Assembly (NCBI GenBank): GCA_022036555.1
Contig: CM039137.1
Span: forward strand, 24,731,862 to 24,795,861
Direction of reading: 5' to 3'
DNA length: 64,000 nt
Source of the DNA: Microstegium vimineum
Taxonomy: Eukaryota > Streptophyta > Magnoliopsida > Poales > Poaceae
The position numbers and the translations under genes are program-made. Positions 58,515-64,000 of the stretch are shown here, piece by piece. The stretch's first letter is position 1; each line of letters opens with the position of its first letter. A model generated the notes under the pieces. The model searched no databases, was not told where the DNA came from, and worked only from the letters and a program-made list of their open reading frames with translations.

Positions 58515-60261
58515 GAGGTTTTTCCGTGTGTCATTAAAAAAGATGGTACCAACCCTTATGAAAAGATGGCTCAAACCCGTATGTCATGACGTTTATCTCT
58601 TTTGCCCTTCACGTCATTCTGTCCATCTTCCGTCTAATTTTCGCCGTTTTCTAGCCTGATATATGGGCTGATAGTGGAAAATGTCCAAAATGTCCAAAAT
58701 GCCCTTCTTCTCCCCCAATCCCCCGACATCACGCTCCAGGAATTACATTGATCCGGCGTGGCGGCCAGCGGAGCGCGGCGACGTGGGTAGGCGCGACGAA
58801 CGTGCAGCACGCCGCGTTGCGACCGATGCGGACGGCGGACAGTGGCTGAGGTGCGCCCTCGCCGTGCTCCTCTCTGTGCTTGCCGTGTCCGCCCAAAGTC
58901 GCGCGGTGGCTGAGGTGGTGCGGCCTGCACGGCCGGCGCGGACGGTGAGCCCGCGCGGTGGTGGCGCTCCACTCCGGCGTGGCGGCCAGCGGAGCGCTGC
59001 GACCTTGGCGGACGGCGCGCACGCAGCGCAGCGCAGCCTGCGCGAGCGCGGCGGCCAAGGCAGCGCGGCACGAGCAGGCGTGGGTAGGCTCGACGAGCTC
59101 GCCGGATGGCGCGCTGTGACCTTGGCGGCCGGCAAGCACGGCCGGCGGCGGCGCACGCAGCCCTGCGCGGCGGCCGAGGCGGCGCGGCGCGAGCGTGCAC
59201 GGGCAGGCGCGATGAGCTCGCCGGATGGCGCGCTGCGGCCTTGGCTGCTAGCGTGGGCGAGCTGGGCCGGCGGCGCACTCAACGCGGCGGACGGCGGACG
59301 GCGGCGCGGACGCCACAGCGAGCGCCCCGCCCCACCCCGCAGCCGCGCGTGCTGTCCACGACGCCAGCGGCGCGGACGCCACAGTGAGCGTCCCGCCCCA
59401 GCCCGCGTCCGCCCCACCCCACAGCCGCGCGTGCTGTCCACGCCGGCGGGCCACCTGTACGTGCGCAAGGACAATCCATCAGTGTACAGCCGTGTCCACG
59501 ACGTGGGCACCTGGCGATGCACATACACCTCGCTCGTCGCTGCGGATCACAAGCGTCCTCGCTCATCGGTCTTCGTCTGCTCCTTTTGTGACGGATGGGG
59601 CTCACGACACAGGCTGGCGTGTGCGGACGGCGCGGGCCTGGGCATGCCGCGAGCTCGCGGTTGGCGCTGATGGCGACGCAGACCTGGAGCGAGGCAAGCA
59701 AGTGTGATCGTCACGGAGACCGTCACGGAGTGGGACGCGGCGAATGTGCACGGCAAGCACAGAGAGGAGCACGGCAAGGGCGGGGTGCTCACGGCGAGGG
59801 CGAATCTGCACGGCAAGCACAAAGAGGACAGCAGCGGTGCCGCCAGTGCGCGCCGATGCCGACACACGTCACGTCCGCCACGGGCACGGCATTGTGCGCG
59901 CGCGTCTGAGCCGCCGGACCGCGAGGCGTGTCCGGCGCTGGTTCTGTCGCGGCGCCGACATGTCGGACACGATCGAGCGATGGAGCGCGCGTCCGTCCGG
60001 CCGGCGGATGGGATCCACAGGCCAGCGAGGGGTGGTGTTGACATGGGAGAGGAGGGAGCAGAGATGCACGGGGGAGAAGAAAGGGCGTTTTGGACAGTTT
60101 CCGCTGTGGGACCCACATGTCAGGTCGGTAAACGGTGAAAATTAGACGGAAGATGGACGGAATGACGCGGAGGGCAAAAGAGATAAACGTCATGGCACAA
60201 AGGTCCGACGTCCGAGCCATCTTTTTAGACACCATCTTTTTAATGGCACAGGAAAAGCCTC
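58515..60261. mobile_element. Mutator-like element with GC-rich interior
   Basis: A perfect 9-bp target duplication accaaacta flanks it (58506-58514 and 60262-60270); copy A has a single accaaacta there. Inverted arms of roughly 180 bp start gaggtttttccgtgtgtcat and end in its diverged complement. They contain the matching words gacgtttatctcttttgccc, ccatcttccgtctaatttt and cattaaaaa-gatgg. The interior (58740-60060) is strongly GC-rich with internal repeats, for example gacgagctcgccggatggcg at 59087 and gatgagctcgccggatggcg at 59210, and a repeated cagccgcgcgtgctgtccac. Long frames on both strands follow from composition and match nothing I know. No transposase. It may hold captured host DNA, unproven. 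Confidence 0.85.
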
Positions 60262-60302
60262 ACCAAACTACGCCGGCCGGACGTCCTCCGGTCATTCGAG
60301 CG

Positions 60303-63300
60303 ATGGCGGAGATCGCCGGCGACGAGGCCCCAACGCCTCCTCCTCCTATCTCCGGCGAAGTCTCCGGAGACCCGTCTACTTCTACTCCTGCCTCTACCGG
60401 CAGCAACAAGCCGCCGTTGCGCACGACGAAGCCCAGCGTGAAGCTCCTCATTCTCACCGCCTCCGTCCTCCTCTCCTTTCTCGTCGGTACTACCCTCGAC
60501 CTCCCCTATGCTATGGTTAGTGTTTTTGGTGCACATCTCTGTATAACTTGCTCGTATCTCTGTATGTCTCACTTTAGGACTGCCCTTCCTGCTGAAATCT
60601 ACCGAGATCCACCGTTCGCCACTGCCTTCGGACGCAATTACGGCACTCGCCCACAGCCTCCACTCCACTTCGCCCTCCTTCCCATGCGTCCTCCACGCTG
60701 TCTTCCTCCGCTCGGTTCCCGATCGCCCTGATGCCTCCCTCACCCATCGCCTTGAGCAATCGATTTTGGCCCAGCTCCAGCTTCTCCCAGCCACTTCTAC
60801 TGCTGGTAATGTCTCGGTTTCAGTCACCGTTGAGTCGGCTGGTGGCTGCTCCAGCAGCAGCAGTGTTGGCTCAGATTGGCAGTGTGGCACTGTGTCCAGT
60901 GCAGACCTGGTGATTGGCGATGAGGTGTTCGATGAATTGCTGCACTCAGCTTTAGGCAGTGGCGGAGGGGATGGGTCTAGGGTTTACACGGTTGTGGTTG
61001 TGGAGGTTGATGACGCAGAGTGTATGAGGGTTGTCATTGGGAAGCACCGGCATGCTTGGGTGGTTGGAAAGGCTGATGAGGTTAAGGCTGTCTCAGTTAT
61101 TGGCAAGGTATTTGCCAAGTATTTCATGAATGGGGGTATTGAGGAGGGTGAGGCAGGCATTGGGAAAGGCGAGTTCATGCCAATTGGTTCAGATGGAAAT
61201 GTTGTTCTATCCTTTAGCTTGTTGAATGCCAATCCAAGTGATTGGGTGTATGATTGGTAAGAAAAACTTGCAACTCTGAAATTCATTTTGTTGTGTGTTT
61301 TATGTTAGATGTTTAAGTACAAGCAATGTACAACACATTAGACTGCGTCAATAAGGTACTTGTGCAAAACATTACTCTATCTAGACAATGGGGATATGAT
61401 ATATTTCTTATTTACATCAGTTAGATACTTAATGTTCTGTAGACTATGTTTAGCTTCTTGCAAAAATGAAACCTATTTTCCTTTGTTGCTGCCCCTGTTG
61501 GAATTTTCGCACTTAGGCATTCTACATGCAGGGATTTTGAAAAGATTGGTGAGTGGATGTTGAATCCTGTGGTTGAGGCACTGCGACCAATTGCGGAAAT
61601 CAATATAGAAAGTCAGGTGCTAGTTTGCATTAAATTAAGTTACCTTCTTACATTTCTTATGAAAATGCTGATATTCCTTTTTTTAGGATTGTCAATTTTA
61701 ATAAGTATGATGATCCTATCACTTATTTTTCAGGTTTTGTACCACACTCCTAAGTTGTCCTATTCTTATTTTGATGATAAACTGGGAGGCAATGTCCTTA
61801 GTATGGGAGACATTCCTTTCTTTGTATGTGTCTAACTTGTCTTGTAGAAACTATTTGCTCTTGATTTTACTGCATTGTATCGATAGCTTGCCACAAGCAG
61901 CTAGAGGGATTAACTGCGAGATCCAAAAATTTAATCACTCCACGGAAAATATGACATTGACAGGTAAACTCAAATGAGTGGCACTTGGATACATCAATTT
62001 CAGCTACAGGACGATCAAAAGTTCTTCAATTTGTGGTGTATGTTCCTTGGATCAAACTCGATTATTAACCTCTGTTTTTTTGTTTTTGTTGTTGTACATT
62101 AAACTTTACTCATTATGTTATATTATTTCTTCTCTTCAATAATTTTTCCTTCCTTCTTTTACTATTACATCATCATTTTTCCTCTGTCAAACTTCTGTTA
62201 GATATAACATGTCCATGATGTTTGTTTTTTCTTTTGGAAATTGATGAAACCCTAAGAACCCAACCAGTTACAGAAAATGCCATGTTTTCCCCTGTATTTC
62301 TGAATTTTCAAGTGTCAAGTGTGCACAGATAAAAAAACATCAGCTTGATGATGCATATATCAAGTTCTCTTATTAGTTGTAATTTGTATACTGTCCAAAA
62401 TGCCAAATCAACACCAAAAGCTAACTAAACCATTACAAGCAAGAGAGAACTAAACCAAGATAAAAGTTTGCTATTACAGTACAAATGTTCTGGATGCTCT
62501 TCTGAATTGTTTATTCAATAATCATCAGATACATTCCATCTGCAAGGGAATGCCCATTATATTTGCAACTTCCTGATGGCGGGCTTTCAAAAACTAATGC
62601 ATTTATATCCCCTGTAAGTGGTACTATATCTAGCTGTCAAAAAAAACTTCTATCTGTTACCCATCTTGCTATTTACTTAACAGCATTATTCCGTTACATA
62701 GATGTGGGGAGGTGTTTTTATATGGAACCCACCGGACTGTTCACTTGGTTCCAAGAAGACTCATGGTACCCGGAAGAAAATGTCATCTTAGGTGTGTGGA
62801 TCTTATCCTTTTATTGCATCTTTGATATCCTAGCATTTTCATATGCAAAGGCCCACCCTTTCGAGCTCCGAAATACCCTCTTTGCAATTGCATTATTTGT
62901 TGAAATGCCTATATGAAACAGGAACTTATGGAGACCCTCGAAATCTTCATTGGGCAACTAAGGCAGTTGTTTGGTCTAAAACCATCTTATCTCTCACAAG
63001 ATATGGGTGTGCCAACTAAATTTATAGTTAGTGAAAAGGGGTTCACAGAATGGTAAATATTTTCTCAACTGGCTTACTATATTTAACACAGTACAAAATT
63101 CATTTTTCTATGGTAAAGCATAATATTACATGATCTGTAATATCCCATTTTCATTGCCGCATGGAACAACATTTGGTGACAATTTTTGTTGTTCTGATTA
63201 CCACACTGCATACTGTTGCATCACATTGGTGGTACTCGATTCATTATAGAATGGGACCATCTCAGCCTTTAAACATTGAGTGTGAGATCGATCACGGTGA

Positions 63301-63755
63301 ACCGGCCTTAACCAACGGTTGATGATCCCAATGTCTAGATGTTCTAGCAGTTCATTATGAACACAACTGTTGACAGTTGCAAATCATATGTTTGACGGTA
63401 TGCGTCCACAAACAATTCTGGTCGACCCATAGGGTTGATTTTTTAACTTTTCAAATTCTAAGTCCCTGCCCCCTCAAGAAATGAACACCTAAAGCTCCAA
63501 TGGTTATGTTTCTTACTCCTTCATCTCTTTTTCCCTTGCAGGGAGTTAGATTTATTATATCGACACCATGCTTGTTCCAATCTGCTGTCATGCCTCACCA
63601 CGTTGGAGTCTCTGTCCACTCTGGTATGGCCCATTTGGAACCAGTGCTTAATGATATACATAACGCTGATCTGCATGCAGGCATCACTAATGTTATTATG
63701 TTGCCAGGTCCACTCTCTCCCAAGAATGATTGTCATGGATGAAATTGGAAGACAG
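60303..63755 (+). pseudogene. PIGS: PIG-S, GPI-transamidase subunit gene, copy B (nonsense codon; 3' end outside window)
   Basis: Exons in the window: 60303-60486, 60578-61256, 61532-61616, 61734-61823, 61964-62037, 62529-62613, 62702-62791, 62922-63052, 63542-63623, 63708-63755. Three more are expected beyond base 64000. Exons 1-6 are intact where copy A is broken: the N-terminus MAEIAGDEAPTPPPPISGEV leads through the membrane helix into FLLKSTEIHRSPLPSDAI, and exon 2 has no stop. The last codon of exon 7 (62789-62791) is TAG where copy A has CAG before the GT donor. As written the protein would end after 428 of about 614 residues and lose the C-terminal membrane anchor. Only if this base is a sequencing error, or exon 7 is spliced differently, would the copy be functional. 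A Mutator-like element ends 41 bp upstream of the ATG, so promoter and leader are also altered. Confidence 0.82.
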
Positions 63756-64000
63756 GTCCTACCTTCTACCACTCTTGCTAGATGCAAACTCATTGATCTG
63801 TAAACTAGTTTTACTTTCTATCCTTCTGGTTATGCATGCTTACTGCAACAGAAGCATGTTACATTCAGATAATATGTTTGTTTAAATATTTCACTGAACC
63901 TCCATCGTATATGTATCCTATGTGTCATTGTATCTTACCTTGTACGTAGAACACTTGTGCATGGGTTGATCTTATTGTTTACGATTTTGATTATAGCATA

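Larger units (their letters stand above)
50757..64000 (+). repeat. Copy B of the large direct duplication carrying PIG-S
   Basis: It begins at the N gap with aaaggctggacagaaacctg, as in copy A at 35135, and continues beyond the window. It is longer than copy A because of the hAT element (52693-57767) and a Mutator-like element (58515-60261). It lacks the copy A Mutator-like element and the nested retroposon. From 50757 to 52692 it holds only non-coding DNA matching copy A. Confidence 0.88.

Noticed and set aside
58681..59670. 329-codon frame as a host gene
   Set aside because: It sits inside a Mutator-like element with a perfect 9-bp target duplication, is repetitive, and has equally long antisense frames.

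Overview
The window is nuclear DNA of a flowering plant, almost certainly a grass. The reasons are multi-exon genes with plant-type GT/AG introns, GC-rich first exons in AT-rich surroundings, many Tourist-, Stowaway- and 'gagcatctcc'-type miniature transposons, and genes of typical grass form. I cannot name the species. A run of exactly 100 N at 50657-50756 marks a scaffold join.

Left half (1-34900). The 3'-truncated ceramide glucosyltransferase gene lies on the minus strand (914-4223). A 7-kb stretch of small transposons, including one full-length retroposon with target-site duplications, follows. Next comes the complete 24-exon VPS53 gene of the GARP tethering complex (minus, 11348-25443). 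Its intron 14 has been entered by a decayed 5.4-kb Ty3/gypsy chromovirus-like LTR retrotransposon in antisense orientation. A tetratricopeptide-repeat gene (minus, 26916-31563) and a two-exon gene for a ubiquitin-like, BAG-related small protein (plus, 33941-34581) complete the ordinary gene content.

Right half (35100-64000). This is one segment present twice in direct orientation: copy A from about 35128 to at least 44000, and copy B from the N gap at 50757 to the window end. Both carry the gene for PIG-S, a GPI-transamidase subunit. Each copy holds its own coding lesions and its own transposon insertions. Copy A has a Mutator-like element carrying a captured glutamate-receptor-like gene fragment (36102-37647). 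Copy B has a 5-kb hAT element with a broken transposase gene (52693-57767) and a second Mutator-like element (58515-60261) sitting 41 bp upstream of the PIG-S start codon. Between the copies are microsatellites, a decayed LINE fragment and sequence without recognisable genes.

The host genes are unrelated housekeeping functions (sphingolipid glucosylation, endosome-to-Golgi tethering, GPI anchoring) and do not form a pathway. The notable content is the duplication history: two independently damaged PIG-S copies, gene capture by a Mutator-like element, and nonsense changes that are mostly CAG to TAG. I saw no novel multi-gene system.
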